Assembly (NCBI GenBank): GCA_033763735.1 | Contig: JANRJY010000073.1 | Coordinates: 56,757 to 120,756, forward strand | Reading direction: 5' to 3' | Length of the DNA: 64,000 nucleotides | Origin: JANRJY01 sp033763735 | Lineage (GTDB): Bacteria; Bacteroidota; Bacteroidia; Cytophagales; UBA9547 | Shown here: in pieces, positions 52,245 to 60,788 of the stretch | How the letters are laid out: every line of letters starts with the position of its first letter | How positions within the stretch are numbered: the stretch's first letter is position 1 | The notes under the pieces: model-generated | Seen by the model: the letters and a program-made list of their open reading frames with translations, nothing else | Told to the model about the DNA's origin: nothing | Databases searched by the model: none | Program-made: the position numbers and the translations under genes

Positions 52245-52385
52245 TTATTTTAAGTGATATTTCCAATAATGCATGACCCTTGCAGCGATTCCCAACAATA
52301 TGAGAATGCAGAGAAAAACGAGAGCAATGGCTCTTATTACCCGCCAAAAGGTCATAGGCTTGTGCCTTAACTTTTTATCCGACAT
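52245..52385 (-). CDS. 46-residue single-span membrane peptide in the RND operon
   Basis: This 46-residue ORF starts with an ATG at 52383-52385 and stops at 52245-52247, 6 bp before the RND pump start. It has a basic start (MSDKKLRHKPMTFWRVIR), a membrane span (AIALVFLCILILLGIAARV) and a short end (MHYWKYHLK). Small inner-membrane peptides often accompany RND pumps (compare AcrZ with AcrB), so an accessory role is attractive. Position and coding quality support it; there is no family match I can name. Confidence 0.6.
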   Translation of the reverse strand: MSDKKLRHKPMTFWRVIRAIALVFLCILILLGIAARVMHYWKYHLK

Positions 52386-52463
52386 TATGTAGAATGAATT
52401 GATGATCCAACCAAAGTGATTACACTTCGGTTTTAAAATTGAATAGTCTGAATGGAGATTGGA

Positions 52464-52775
52464 CTAGACTTTAGGTGGTTGCCAAAAGGAAAAATTATAA
52501 GAGGAAATAAAAGCGGATTGGTAAGGCGTAATGAGCTTGGGTGTTTTATGTCCGTAGCTCTGTTTTATATCAAAAAATGGAACGGTAAGGACAAAACCTA
52601 CAGAGCCACAGCAGGAACATACACAAAATGGCGTACAAAAATCCTCTTCGTGGTCGTGGTCGGAATGGTCGGTAGCTAATTCAACCTTTTCTTGGTTACA
52701 ATTGGCATCGTCTGAACATGGCAACACAGAAAGTGCCAATACAATAAAAGACAATATGAGGGCAAAAAGACGCAC
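52464..52775 (-). CDS. DUF6660 family Cys/His-rich exported protein, copy 1
   Basis: The protein has 103 residues from a GTG start at 52773-52775. A TTG start at 52799 was rejected because it falls inside the promoter; with the GTG the protein has the same length as its paralogue at 54393-54704. A signal-like helix (LFALILSFIVLALSVLPC) is followed by NCNQEKVELATDHSDHDHEE and the Cys cluster CTPFCVCSCCGS, probably metal-binding. It ends FSFWQPPKV. It leads the operon of the 46-residue peptide, CzcA-TolC and CzcB. Confidence 0.8.
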   Translation of the reverse strand: MRLFALILSFIVLALSVLPCSDDANCNQEKVELATDHSDHDHEEDFCTPFCVCSCCGSVGFVLTVPFFDIKQSYGHKTPKLITPYQSAFISSYNFSFWQPPKV

Positions 52776-52778
52776 ATA

Positions 52779-52827
52779 CAAAAGTACATTGTGTATCAAA
52801 GAAATCCAAAACTTATTAAGAATAGTT
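52779..52827 (-). promoter_or_regulatory. Promoter and shared upstream box, DUF6660 copy 1 / RND operon
   Basis: The -7 TACTTTTG (complement of 52779-52786) and -33 TTTG (52807-52810) are 20 nt apart. The box abutting the -33 element (52806-52827, plus strand CCAAAACTTATTAAGAATAG + TT) matches the one before the gene at 61163 in 19 of 22 positions. The GTG start lies 3 nt after the -7 element. Confidence 0.6.
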
Positions 52828-52876
52828 TAATTAATGCAATGGTGTTGCAAATGAATAGGTTAGAATGTTTTTAAGA

Positions 52877-52907
52877 ATGGAAGGGAATCATCTTGATTCC
52901 CTTCCAT
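52877..52907 (-). terminator. Terminator downstream of the pectate lyase gene
   Basis: A perfect 14-bp stem, ATGGAAGGGAATCA (52877-52890) with 52894-52907, has a 3-nt loop. On the minus strand it is followed by TCTTAAAAAC, so the U-tract is poor. It lies between the lyase stop (52938) and the DUF6660 promoter. Confidence 0.6.
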
Positions 52908-52937
52908 ATCCATTTCTAACAGGCACTTTCTGTTCCG

Positions 52938-54269
52938 TTATCTTGTGCCTACTAATTTTACCATTTCCGTTACTCCAGAAACGTATTCTAATTTAACGAA
53001 GTAAAGTGCTTGTACTAAATTAGCTGCTATTTGCATTTCATTACCACCTTGGATATTGTTTTGGAAGTACACTACATCACCTGCCGAGTCCACGATAGAA
53101 ATTGATTTGATGTTTTCCCTACCCTTTACAATGAATGTACCAAAGCTTGGATTTGGGTATATCGTAGCTGAACTGGTAGCCATATCAGGCGAGGCCAAAC
53201 CCGTAGTAATGCATTTGCTGGAAATAACCCCTTGAGATGTCACTTGTAAAGTGGCTCCCGCACCACAATTCGGGTCTGTCACGGCTGTTTCTACATTTGA
53301 TGCAGGAAAAGAGGAAGTTGAATATGAGGGTTTAGGAACTGCCGACCCAATGTTGCTAACGGCATTCAAGCAATTGCTAAACGTGACCTTGACAGAGCCT
53401 CCATCTGAACTTGAGTAATCTTTAAATACTGTGGATACTTTAGCAAAGTTTGAGTTCTCTACGTAGCAAGTAGAGTTGTTGTCTCCACCTCCTATGCCTA
53501 TTGCCAAAGAGCCACTTATATCTGTATTCCAGTAGCAATTCAACATGTGAAGTTCTGCATTTCTGGCTCTTGGCATTCTTTCTTTACAGCCGTTTGACCA
53601 CCAGCAGTTTTGCCATGTGATGCTATAATGTCCATCGGAAGGTGCATCACTTTTATCGCCACCAATTAGATCAGAAAAACGGTGATCGTTGGCAGTACCC
53701 GACCCTGCGGCTCTTGTTGCTTTTAAATAAGTGAATTTGCACCAAGAAACGGTCACATTGTCCGTAGCCCCAGAATTGTCAAAATTGCCGTCCTCACCGT
53801 CTTGAAATTCACAATGATCAACCCAGAGATTAGTGGCAGGTTTGACAGTAAGGTTGTCGTTTCCATTATTATCCCATGCACCTGGCCCGACAAATTTGAG
53901 ATTTCTAATGATGACATTGGATGAGCCTGTATTTAAATACAAGATACCAGACACTGATTGGTTGGTATTGGTGAACGTAGCTCCAGGCAATCCCAATAAG
54001 GTTTTGTCCTTTACTACTATTTTCATCATTCCTGCACTAGTAAAATCAATCGTTCCAGATACCAAAATCACTCCTGGACCGCTTGCTGTCAACGCAGATT
54101 TTAGCGCATTATATGTGGATACCGTTACAGGGGTGGCATTACCGCCACCTGTTGTAGCTGCGCCATAACCCTCGGGCTTGTCCATATAGTACTTTTGACC
54201 AAACAAATGTGTGAGACTTGACAAAAGTAGCCACACTAAGACCAAAGATGTCTTATTCATAATTTTCAT
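52938..54269 (-). CDS. Secreted pectate lyase (PL1-like) with T9SS sorting domain
   Basis: The protein has 443 residues from the ATG at 54267-54269; an in-frame ATG three codons later is equally possible. The signal peptide is LVLVWLLLSSLTHLFGQ. The parallel beta-helix has the family's LWVDHCEFQDGEDGNFD segment and KERMPRARNAELHMLNCYW, which includes the catalytic-region Arg-Pro-Arg. A type A T9SS domain ends the protein (SATIYPNPSFGTFIVKG ... MVKLVGT). It cleaves polygalacturonate by beta-elimination. Its place between two DUF6660 copies in a metal island is unexpected. Confidence 0.9.
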   Translation of the reverse strand: MKIMNKTSLVLVWLLLSSLTHLFGQKYYMDKPEGYGAATTGGGNATPVTVSTYNALKSALTASGPGVILVSGTIDFTSAGMMKIVVKDKTLLGLPGATFTNTNQSVSGILYLNTGSSNVIIRNLKFVGPGAWDNNGNDNLTVKPATNLWVDHCEFQDGEDGNFDNSGATDNVTVSWCKFTYLKATRAAGSGTANDHRFSDLIGGDKSDAPSDGHYSITWQNCWWSNGCKERMPRARNAELHMLNCYWNTDISGSLAIGIGGGDNNSTCYVENSNFAKVSTVFKDYSSSDGGSVKVTFSNCLNAVSNIGSAVPKPSYSTSSFPASNVETAVTDPNCGAGATLQVTSQGVISSKCITTGLASPDMATSSATIYPNPSFGTFIVKGRENIKSISIVDSAGDVVYFQNNIQGGNEMQIAANLVQALYFVKLEYVSGVTEMVKLVGTR

Positions 54270-54392
54270 AATCTTAATAATTATATGTTTAAATTTATTT
54301 AATAAAGAAGTGGGTAAATGTGTGCAAACGAGTATGTGGCATGAGGCAAAAGCCAGATGCACAAACCAGTGATTACAACAAAAACAGGGGGG

Positions 54393-54704
54393 CTAACTCA
54401 ACTTAGGCGGTTGCCAGAAGGAATAAAAGTAGGAAGAACTAAGGTCTGAATAGTAGGGAATGGTGGTTTTTGAGATTTCGTACCGTGTTATTTGAATATC
54501 AAAAAATGGAACGCTGATGGTAAAACCGATACTCCCACAGCAGGAACAAACACAAAAGGGTGTGCAAAAATCTTCTTCGTGTTGATGATTGGAATGGTCA
54601 GTAGCTAATCCAAGCTTTTCTTGGTTGCAATTCTCATTGTCTGAACATGGCAACACAGAAAGTGCCCCTACTATAATGGACAATATAATTGAAATTAACC
54701 GCAC
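54393..54704 (-). CDS. DUF6660 family Cys/His-rich exported protein, copy 2
   Basis: This 103-residue protein is a close paralogue of the one at 52464-52775 and starts with GTG at 54702-54704. Shared segments include ALSVLPCSD, NCNQEK, LATDHS, HEEDFCTPFCVCSCCGS and FSFWQPPK. It stands alone downstream of its own copy of the promoter box. The pectate lyase gene separates it from copy 1, which suggests a duplication with the lyase gene caught between. Confidence 0.8.
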   Translation of the reverse strand: MRLISIILSIIVGALSVLPCSDNENCNQEKLGLATDHSNHQHEEDFCTPFCVCSCCGSIGFTISVPFFDIQITRYEISKTTIPYYSDLSSSYFYSFWQPPKLS

Positions 54705-54708
54705 ATCA

Positions 54709-54759
54709 CAAAGTTATATTTTTTATCAAATAAGTCCAAGAATTATAATAAGAATAGTT
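54709..54759 (-). promoter_or_regulatory. Promoter and shared upstream box, DUF6660 copy 2
   Basis: The -7 TAACTTTG (complement of 54709-54716) and -33 TTG (54737-54739) are 20 nt apart. The box (54736-54759) has the same core, AAGAATAGTT, with a 2-nt insertion relative to the other two sites. The GTG start is 4 nt after the -7 element. Confidence 0.5.
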
Positions 54760-54850
54760 AGACTAATGAATGATGTTCAGGCTATTAATGCTTGGCTGTG
54801 TGCATCTTCTATTGGTTTAAAGGCTTGTTTCGTTTATGGTCAACCATTTA

Positions 54851-55879
54851 TTAATTGCCATTCACAAGACTTTCCTCAAGTTGTTGACATATCCTTTTCA
54901 AATCAAGTACATCTATTTCCTTTTTTTGCTTAAACCGTTCACTTAATAACTCTATAATCTTGACACTAAAAGTCCCTCTAAATTCATCATCAAAATGTGG
55001 AAGATCAATGTAAGAATTATATAGATTGGTAATCCCTCCAAAACCACTTGCATCTATTACACTGCTCAGGTGCAATTGGGAAATTAAGTTGCCAAGTCTT
55101 ACGTCACTTGTCACGAAAATGAGATAGGTATTCTCGGCTACATTTTTAGAGAAGGAAAAACTGTTGCAGCAGAATCTCATGTTGAATATATCCCATGCTG
55201 TACCCCAAGATGAATGAGTAACCTTTTCTGGTTTTCCTCCAATACCTATCATTTTTGCCAAGCCTACTTCTTTTTCTCCACCAAAGATGTTCAGTGCCAA
55301 TTGTAATTCAGTGCCTAATATTATTCCTATATCCGACAGCATCCAATCTAAAAACTTGTACATGTTATCAGAGGCTTTTTCTTTGCTTAGTCCATTTTTG
55401 CTGATAGAATTGATTTTTAACAAACAAGTATATGTGGCTAAGAGCATGGAATTAAAAGAGCTTATGTCACTTTTTAACTCTAGCTTACGAAATATCTTGT
55501 AGTTCTCTAGATAGTCAAATTGGAAATTGCGAAGAAGTTTAAAAGGATATGAAGTGGCAAAATCAATCTTATTCTTCATTTCGCTAAATTTCTCCGTGTT
55601 AAGTTCCAACTGCCTATGGTTTGAACACAGCTCCAACAAACCGAACATTGGGTTCACATCAACATTCTTTTTCTGAGCATATTCTAGAAAGTGAAATAAG
55701 GGTCCTTTGTCTGCCTTCGCTTGTTTTTTGTAGTTCACAAACTGCACAATGTCTAAGCACACATTGGCATCTAGCATGAAAACAACCGTTACACCTTCGC
55801 TGCGATAATTATTCAATTCTTCTATTGTAGGAAGCTGGCGTTTTCCATTGTGGTCAAGAAAAAAGTACGTATCTGCCAT
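54851..55879 (-). CDS. PIN-like domain protein
   Basis: A 342-residue protein with the acidic pattern of a PIN ribonuclease spread over its length: VVFMLDANVCLDIV (first Asp), NPMFGLLELCSN (Glu), GTAWDIFNMRF (Asp) and YLIFVTSDVRLGNL (the S/T-D motif). It is longer than typical toxin PIN proteins (about 130 residues), with a helical insert between residues 120 and 230. There is no adjacent antitoxin-like gene and no signal peptide. RNA cleavage is a motif-based inference. Confidence 0.6.
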   Translation of the reverse strand: MADTYFFLDHNGKRQLPTIEELNNYRSEGVTVVFMLDANVCLDIVQFVNYKKQAKADKGPLFHFLEYAQKKNVDVNPMFGLLELCSNHRQLELNTEKFSEMKNKIDFATSYPFKLLRNFQFDYLENYKIFRKLELKSDISSFNSMLLATYTCLLKINSISKNGLSKEKASDNMYKFLDWMLSDIGIILGTELQLALNIFGGEKEVGLAKMIGIGGKPEKVTHSSWGTAWDIFNMRFCCNSFSFSKNVAENTYLIFVTSDVRLGNLISQLHLSSVIDASGFGGITNLYNSYIDLPHFDDEFRGTFSVKIIELLSERFKQKKEIDVLDLKRICQQLEESLVNGN

Positions 55880-55960
55880 GATGTTGATTTAAAAAATGAA
55901 TTTTCAAGGGCAATCAAATGAATAAATTTAGTTCAAAATGGTTGTTTAAGCAAGAACAGG

Positions 55961-56995
55961 TTAATGAATCACCACATAGTTATCGAAAGGTGTGTTATAG
56001 TCGGGATTTGAAATCAAATTTCTATCAAACAGTGTTTGTAGAAAGAAATAGATTTCCATTCGCTCCACAGGGCTTGGTTCAGAAATAGAATCGTGCATGT
56101 CCAAGGTCATGTTCAAGGAATAGGCTCGGCCATCGTGCAAATAGGGCGAGGTCAAGCTAAAGTTGCGCAGCGTGGGTGTCTTGAATTTCCTTCGGTCAGC
56201 TTTTTGCATGGTGTAGCTTTCGCGTCCCGTGTCGTTGTTGGGAAATAGCAGGGTGTCCAAGCCGATGTTGTGAAAAGTGTGGTCGGTAAAATGTTCCCCA
56301 CCGTGACAAGGGCTGCAATGCTGACGCACCAATTTCAAGCCTCGTAATTCTTCGGCACTGAGGGTGTCTTTCCCTTGTCGGTATTGGTCGTATCGGCTAT
56401 TGAAGGAAACAATGGACACTAAAAATTGAGACATGGATTTCAGTAACAGGTTGGTCGTGATCACCTTGGCTCCGTATACATCTTTGAACTTGGTGCGGTA
56501 AAGTTTGCTTTCGTTCAGTTTCTTTAAGACGTTTTCCAGCTTCTCGTTCATCTCTACAGGGTTGGTAATAGGTCGCAATGCGAGTATTTCGAGATTAGGA
56601 ATTCCTCCGTCCATCATAAAACTGGGAGACCAAGCCAAATTGAATAGACCGGGTGCATTACGATGCCCCAATCTTCTACTCACGCCATGACTGATTGAGT
56701 GGTTCATGTGTGCAAAAGCTGAATATGGTTGGTGGCATGAGGCACAGGCTACGGTGCTATCGCTGGACAAGATGGGGTCGTAAAACAACATGCGCCCCAA
56801 GTGGATGCCGTTTTTGGTCATCGGATTCTTGCTGAAGTCGTAGAGCGGTGGTGAAAAATGGGACGGATACTGAAATGCGACTACCGAATCTTGCGCCAAA
56901 GAATTGAATATGCTGGTGTGCATGTTTTGGGTGGTGCAACACAACAATACCGAAACGGCAAGGAAGGAAGTTAAAACACAAAGCTTTCGATTCAT
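55961..56995 (-). CDS. MauG/MbnH-like di-heme peroxidase family lipoprotein, copy 1
   Basis: A 344-residue protein with a lipoprotein-like start (FLAVSVLLCCTTQ) and two c-type heme sites, CASCHQPYSAFAH and CSPCHGGEHFTDHTFHNIGL. The family includes CcpA peroxidases, MauG and MbnH; the GLKLVRQH segment and end AYSLNMTLDMHDS fit. It begins 6 bp after an MbnP-type gene, the pairing known for MbnH/MbnP, in which the di-heme enzyme oxidises a tryptophan on MbnP. It probably acts in the periplasm. Confidence 0.85.
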   Translation of the reverse strand: MNRKLCVLTSFLAVSVLLCCTTQNMHTSIFNSLAQDSVVAFQYPSHFSPPLYDFSKNPMTKNGIHLGRMLFYDPILSSDSTVACASCHQPYSAFAHMNHSISHGVSRRLGHRNAPGLFNLAWSPSFMMDGGIPNLEILALRPITNPVEMNEKLENVLKKLNESKLYRTKFKDVYGAKVITTNLLLKSMSQFLVSIVSFNSRYDQYRQGKDTLSAEELRGLKLVRQHCSPCHGGEHFTDHTFHNIGLDTLLFPNNDTGRESYTMQKADRRKFKTPTLRNFSLTSPYLHDGRAYSLNMTLDMHDSISEPSPVERMEIYFFLQTLFDRNLISNPDYNTPFDNYVVIH

Positions 56996-57001
56996 ACAGC
57001 A

Positions 57002-57742
57002 CTAAGGTTGAATGTGCTTGAACTGGAACATGTGGCGAAAGTTCTCGCTCACTATCTTGGCACTGTCGCCTATGCCAGACACCACAGGTGTTTTGTGTAA
57101 TGAAACGGCATGTGTGCTTTGAAAGAACTTTTGCACATCGAGCGATAACGCCAGTTTGGGAATGCCTTGTCCAATTTTCAATGTCTGGCCACCAAAATCA
57201 ACAGAAATAAGTTGGGTGGTGCTGTAGGGTTTCTCTATGCCTCCGATGTGATATTCGAAGGGCTGGACTGTTTTGCTGGGTGTTTTGTAGTATCCGTTCA
57301 TCATCCAATTGATGTAAACTCCCCATGTGTTCCAGAACATTCCGTTAATGGGATCTAAATCGCCCGCATAACCACCTTGTTTCGTTTTGGCACTGTCAAT
57401 TCCCAACACAAAGCTCAGCTTGTTGTATTGACCTTGGGGTATATTCTTGATTTGAACAGCATTGCGGGATTCAGCATCTATCAGGAAATAGGTATTGGGA
57501 AGGTTTGCCTCGCTACCGTCTGTATTGCCCAGTTTGATGTTGCTGATGTAGTATTTAAGTAGGCCAACGTTGTATGTTTCACCTAATGGGTTTTCGTAGA
57601 AAGTGTTAAAACGGAAAGGTTTGCTATTTGCTTCCACTTCCATAGCCAACTGAAATGTGCCTTTATTTGGATCACCAACATAAAAATTGGTCAAGAGAAC
57701 AACTATTAGAGTGGCTAAAAGCAACGTGGAAGTAGATTTCAT
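57002..57742 (-). CDS. MbnP family protein, copy 1
   Basis: The protein has 246 residues with a signal peptide (LLLATLIVVLLTNFYVGD). The family pattern is clear: KYYISNIKLGNTDGSEANLPNTYFLIDAES, VLGIDSAKTKQG, then MFWNTWGVYINWMMNGYY with several Trp residues. MbnP proteins are periplasmic copper-associated proteins whose Trp is converted to kynurenine by MbnH. The residue used cannot be fixed by eye. It is followed 6 bp later by its MbnH-like partner. Confidence 0.82.
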   Translation of the reverse strand: MKSTSTLLLATLIVVLLTNFYVGDPNKGTFQLAMEVEANSKPFRFNTFYENPLGETYNVGLLKYYISNIKLGNTDGSEANLPNTYFLIDAESRNAVQIKNIPQGQYNKLSFVLGIDSAKTKQGGYAGDLDPINGMFWNTWGVYINWMMNGYYKTPSKTVQPFEYHIGGIEKPYSTTQLISVDFGGQTLKIGQGIPKLALSLDVQKFFQSTHAVSLHKTPVVSGIGDSAKIVSENFRHMFQFKHIQP

Positions 57743-57801
57743 TCTTTAAAAGTTTGCTAAAAAAAATAACGGTGCATTTGGATGCAATCGTATATACAGA
57801 A

Positions 57802-57832
57802 AAAGGGAGCAGGGTAATGTCCTGCTCCCTTT
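57802..57832 (-). terminator. Terminator between the two MbnP/MbnH cassettes
   Basis: A perfect 12-bp stem AAAGGGAGCAGG/CCTGCTCCCTTT (57802-57813 and 57821-57832, 7-nt loop) is followed on the minus strand by TTCTG after CCCTTTTT. It ends the transcript of the outer-membrane protein gene at 57840. Confidence 0.85.
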
Positions 57833-57839
57833 CCTGAGT

Positions 57840-58832
57840 TTACAAGAACAGGGCAATACTGCCTTGTACCCTACCTATCATTGGATTTTGGAAACCATTC
57901 ATCTTTTGGTAAAGAACCAAATCGTAGCCCACTGAAAACGCCCAGTTTTTGGTAGCTGCGGTGATTCCCACAGTAGCGTAGTTCCTATCAAAACCTGTAT
58001 TGGCAAACTTGCCGTCATGATTGGTTTGCTCAAACTGTTTTTCGCCTGTCATACCGACACTCAACAGCCAATGCACTCCTGGAGAACACGCACAAGAATC
58101 TTGGCAAAAAGCCCCCGTGGTAGGGGCAGTTTCTTGTCCCTTGCCTTTGTTGAGTGCAAATGTGGACACTAACTGATAATACAAATAATCGCCATAGTCA
58201 ATGTTATGGTGGTTTGGCGTGGTCAATTTGTAGATGGTGTTTGCTGTCACTTTTACCTTTTGCCATCTCTTGGCTAGTACCGCACCCAACATTGGATCCC
58301 ACGAACCACTTCCTGAAACGATGTTGGTTTCTTGTTCTGGCTGAAAACCTGTGGGTAATTCTATACCACCCAATACGGAAGCTTGCCATCCTGATTTGAC
58401 GTGATTCAGGAACATGTAATTTCCCAACACACTTGCATCGCCAAATTGGAACGACCGAAAGGGTTTGTAAGAAATTTGTCCGCTATCGGGCATTAGGGTT
58501 CTTTCCGACAAATAGGCAAAGGGCAATTGTGCCGACAGGGTAAGCCTATTTGTAAGACCGTAATTCACCCTTAAGGCATTGCCCCAAATGCCAGTGATTT
58601 CTGTTGCGGGGTCGTCTGTTTCCGAAATCTCACCCAAAGCATGGTGGTCAAACGAACGATAAAGACGGTATTCTGAATAATACTGAAGTAGCCACCTGTT
58701 CTTAGCCAAAGTAAGGCTGCTGTTTGCGAAGTTGAACGAATAGCTACCGCCCAACGCTCCTTCTAAACCGTGGTTGGCGTGGGTGGTGATTGATACTATG
58801 GATATGATGAATATTATGAGTGTTCTTTTCAT
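57840..58832 (-). CDS. Outer-membrane beta-barrel protein (transporter-like)
   Basis: This 330-residue protein has a signal peptide (LIIFIISIVSITTHA) and alternating strands (RLTLSAQLPFAYLSERTL, GWQASVLGGIELPTGF) typical of the 'MetA-pathway of phenol degradation'/transporter barrel family. A Cys-rich loop, AFCQDSCACSPGVHW, could bind metal. It overlaps the MbnH-like gene upstream by four bases (58829-58832) and is the last gene of that cassette. Confidence 0.78.
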   Translation of the reverse strand: MKRTLIIFIISIVSITTHANHGLEGALGGSYSFNFANSSLTLAKNRWLLQYYSEYRLYRSFDHHALGEISETDDPATEITGIWGNALRVNYGLTNRLTLSAQLPFAYLSERTLMPDSGQISYKPFRSFQFGDASVLGNYMFLNHVKSGWQASVLGGIELPTGFQPEQETNIVSGSGSWDPMLGAVLAKRWQKVKVTANTIYKLTTPNHHNIDYGDYLYYQLVSTFALNKGKGQETAPTTGAFCQDSCACSPGVHWLLSVGMTGEKQFEQTNHDGKFANTGFDRNYATVGITAATKNWAFSVGYDLVLYQKMNGFQNPMIGRVQGSIALFL

Positions 58833-59890
58833 TTCTTTTTATCTGTTAATGTTTTTAAGAAGTTTACTAAATCGGATTGCTCCTGAGTAGTCAAATTTAA
58901 TTTCTGTATGATGAGGCTTTTGTTTCTGTGTTTTTTGAATCCGCCAACATAATGAGCCACTACCTCTTCTAAAGTAGAGATGCTTCCATCGTGCATATAA
59001 GGAGCTGTCATTTCCACATTTCTTAATGAGGGCACTTTGAATTTGCCCACATCAGTTGGTAATTGCGTGATTCTAGCCCTTCCCGAATCTGGGTATGTAA
59101 GATAAAGCCCGTTGTTTTGAAAGCTATTGTCAGTGAAATTGAAACCACCGTGACAATGGAAGCATTCCCCTCTTTCTCCGAAGAAAATAGATAGACCTCT
59201 GTATTCAGATTCAGAAAACACATCACTATTCATTGTTCTATTGTAATCGTCATATTTGGACGTACCTCCAATCAGAGTTCTCTCATAATTAGCAATCGCC
59301 CTCACCAACGCATATACAGAAGGAGCTTGCTTGTAAGCCATCTGGAATAATGTAGAATAATCCTTATGCTTCTGCAACCTCTTAACTATCTCATTCACAT
59401 CGAAATCGAATTCATTGTGATTGTCGATAGGTGCTAAGACTTGCTGTTCAAGTGTAGGATTCCCACCGTCCCAAAACATGCTTTTTTGAAAAGCCACATT
59501 GATGAGTGTGGGAGAGTTTCGCTCTACTTTACGTCCTTCGATTCCAATGCTTACAGTCAAATTGTCAGTAAAAAAACGGTCAGGCAAATGACAAGAAGCA
59601 CAGGAAACAGAGTTATCACGGGACAGTATGGGGTCAAAAAACAGTTTTTCGCCCAAGTCAATTCTAGCTTGAGTAGGTTTATTGTCAGCTGGCACATCAG
59701 GATATGGAAAACCATAAGGGACTTTTAAACTGATTTCCTCATTGCTTGGAATTTCGTTGATTATTTCACTTAGTGGTTCATCTTTTCCTTTTTTGCAACT
59801 GATATTCAATACTAGAAGACATAAGACTGCGAGAAGCAGTCTTATGTTTATCAAAAGCATCTTTTGATTTATTCCAATAGAATTCATCAC
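58829..59890 (-). CDS. MauG/MbnH-like di-heme peroxidase family lipoprotein, copy 2
   Basis: A 353-residue protein with a lipobox near its start (LLVLNISCKK). Two heme c sites are present: CASCHLPDRFFTD and CFHCHGGFNFTD. The region GKFKVPSLRNVEMTAPYMHDGS is the conserved heme-proximal loop of the CcpA/MauG superfamily. Its start overlaps the preceding MbnP-type gene by four bases and its stop overlaps the outer-membrane gene by four, so the three are translationally coupled. Confidence 0.86.
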   Translation of the reverse strand: MMNSIGINQKMLLINIRLLLAVLCLLVLNISCKKGKDEPLSEIINEIPSNEEISLKVPYGFPYPDVPADNKPTQARIDLGEKLFFDPILSRDNSVSCASCHLPDRFFTDNLTVSIGIEGRKVERNSPTLINVAFQKSMFWDGGNPTLEQQVLAPIDNHNEFDFDVNEIVKRLQKHKDYSTLFQMAYKQAPSVYALVRAIANYERTLIGGTSKYDDYNRTMNSDVFSESEYRGLSIFFGERGECFHCHGGFNFTDNSFQNNGLYLTYPDSGRARITQLPTDVGKFKVPSLRNVEMTAPYMHDGSISTLEEVVAHYVGGFKKHRNKSLIIQKLNLTTQEQSDLVNFLKTLTDKKK

Positions 59891-60672
59891 TGTACAGTAA
59901 ACATATTAGGGAAATTGTCCGCTACTTTCTTGGCTAATTCTGTGTTACTGAAAGAGTGAGTCTGGTTTTCAGTTTTCAAATCTACATTAGTCCAAAATTT
60001 GTCAATATCCGCCATAATTGTAATTGTTTGAGGCGATGACGAGATATTAAATGACTTATTAAGTGATACTTGCCTGTAATGCTTGTCCAGTCCAATGTGA
60101 AAAAACATGTCTTTACTGAACCTTCCATAAGTTAGCACATCGTTTCCTGTAGATGTTGTGTCACAAGTGCCTTCTATCATCATGAAAATATATCCTGAGT
60201 TCCAACTCCAATGTATTGCTGGACTTTGGATAGACAAAGGACTAGTATTTGGATAAAACGTAGGGTCTTTATGGTTTGTAGCCGAATCAATCCCAACACT
60301 AAACTTTATACCCTTGTAATCTCCCGCAGGAACTTCTCCTAACGAATACTCCTCAATGTTTGGTGTCACCAAAAGGTATTTATCTGCTATTGAATACTCG
60401 CTACCATCATTTTTGACAAGCTTAATATTCGATAGGTAATACCTGTACATTGACAAATTGAAACGAACACCTGCACCCGTCCTAAATGTAGAATAGAAAT
60501 TTATGGACGAATCTCCTTTAACAGGCTTGAATTTGAACGTAACATTCTGTGGTTTGGCAGTTTCAACAGGTATTTGGACTGGCTGAGGGTCGTCATGCTT
60601 CTTATTACATGATGAAATTAATACACCCAAGAAAACTGCAAGCAATATTATTTTTGAAGATATGGATTTCAT
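59887..60672 (-). CDS. MbnP family lipoprotein, copy 2
   Basis: A 261-residue protein with a lipobox (FLGVLISSCNKK). The family pattern is fuller than in copy 1: RYYLSNIKLVKNDGSEYSIA, KFSVGIDSATNHKD and AIHWSWNSGYIFMMIEG with closely spaced Trp residues. It leads the MbnP-MbnH-barrel trio, 116 bp downstream of the Cys-rich envelope gene at 60789, with which it may be co-transcribed. Binding of copper through an oxidised Trp is expected by analogy with MbnP. Confidence 0.88.
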   Translation of the reverse strand: MKSISSKIILLAVFLGVLISSCNKKHDDPQPVQIPVETAKPQNVTFKFKPVKGDSSINFYSTFRTGAGVRFNLSMYRYYLSNIKLVKNDGSEYSIADKYLLVTPNIEEYSLGEVPAGDYKGIKFSVGIDSATNHKDPTFYPNTSPLSIQSPAIHWSWNSGYIFMMIEGTCDTTSTGNDVLTYGRFSKDMFFHIGLDKHYRQVSLNKSFNISSSPQTITIMADIDKFWTNVDLKTENQTHSFSNTELAKKVADNFPNMFTVQ

Positions 60673-60788
60673 TATTTTAAATTTTATTTGAACGATATTT
60701 TAAAGACATAGCTATGCCAATGACTTTCAAAAGTCATATAAACAATTTAGCTAAGTGGGTTTTTCTAAATGAAGAAAAGAAAGGGGAA

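Noticed and set aside
52776..52799. TTG start giving DUF6660 copy 1 eight extra residues
   Set aside because: It would be inside the promoter, and the GTG at 52775 gives the same 103-residue length as the paralogue, which also starts with GTG.
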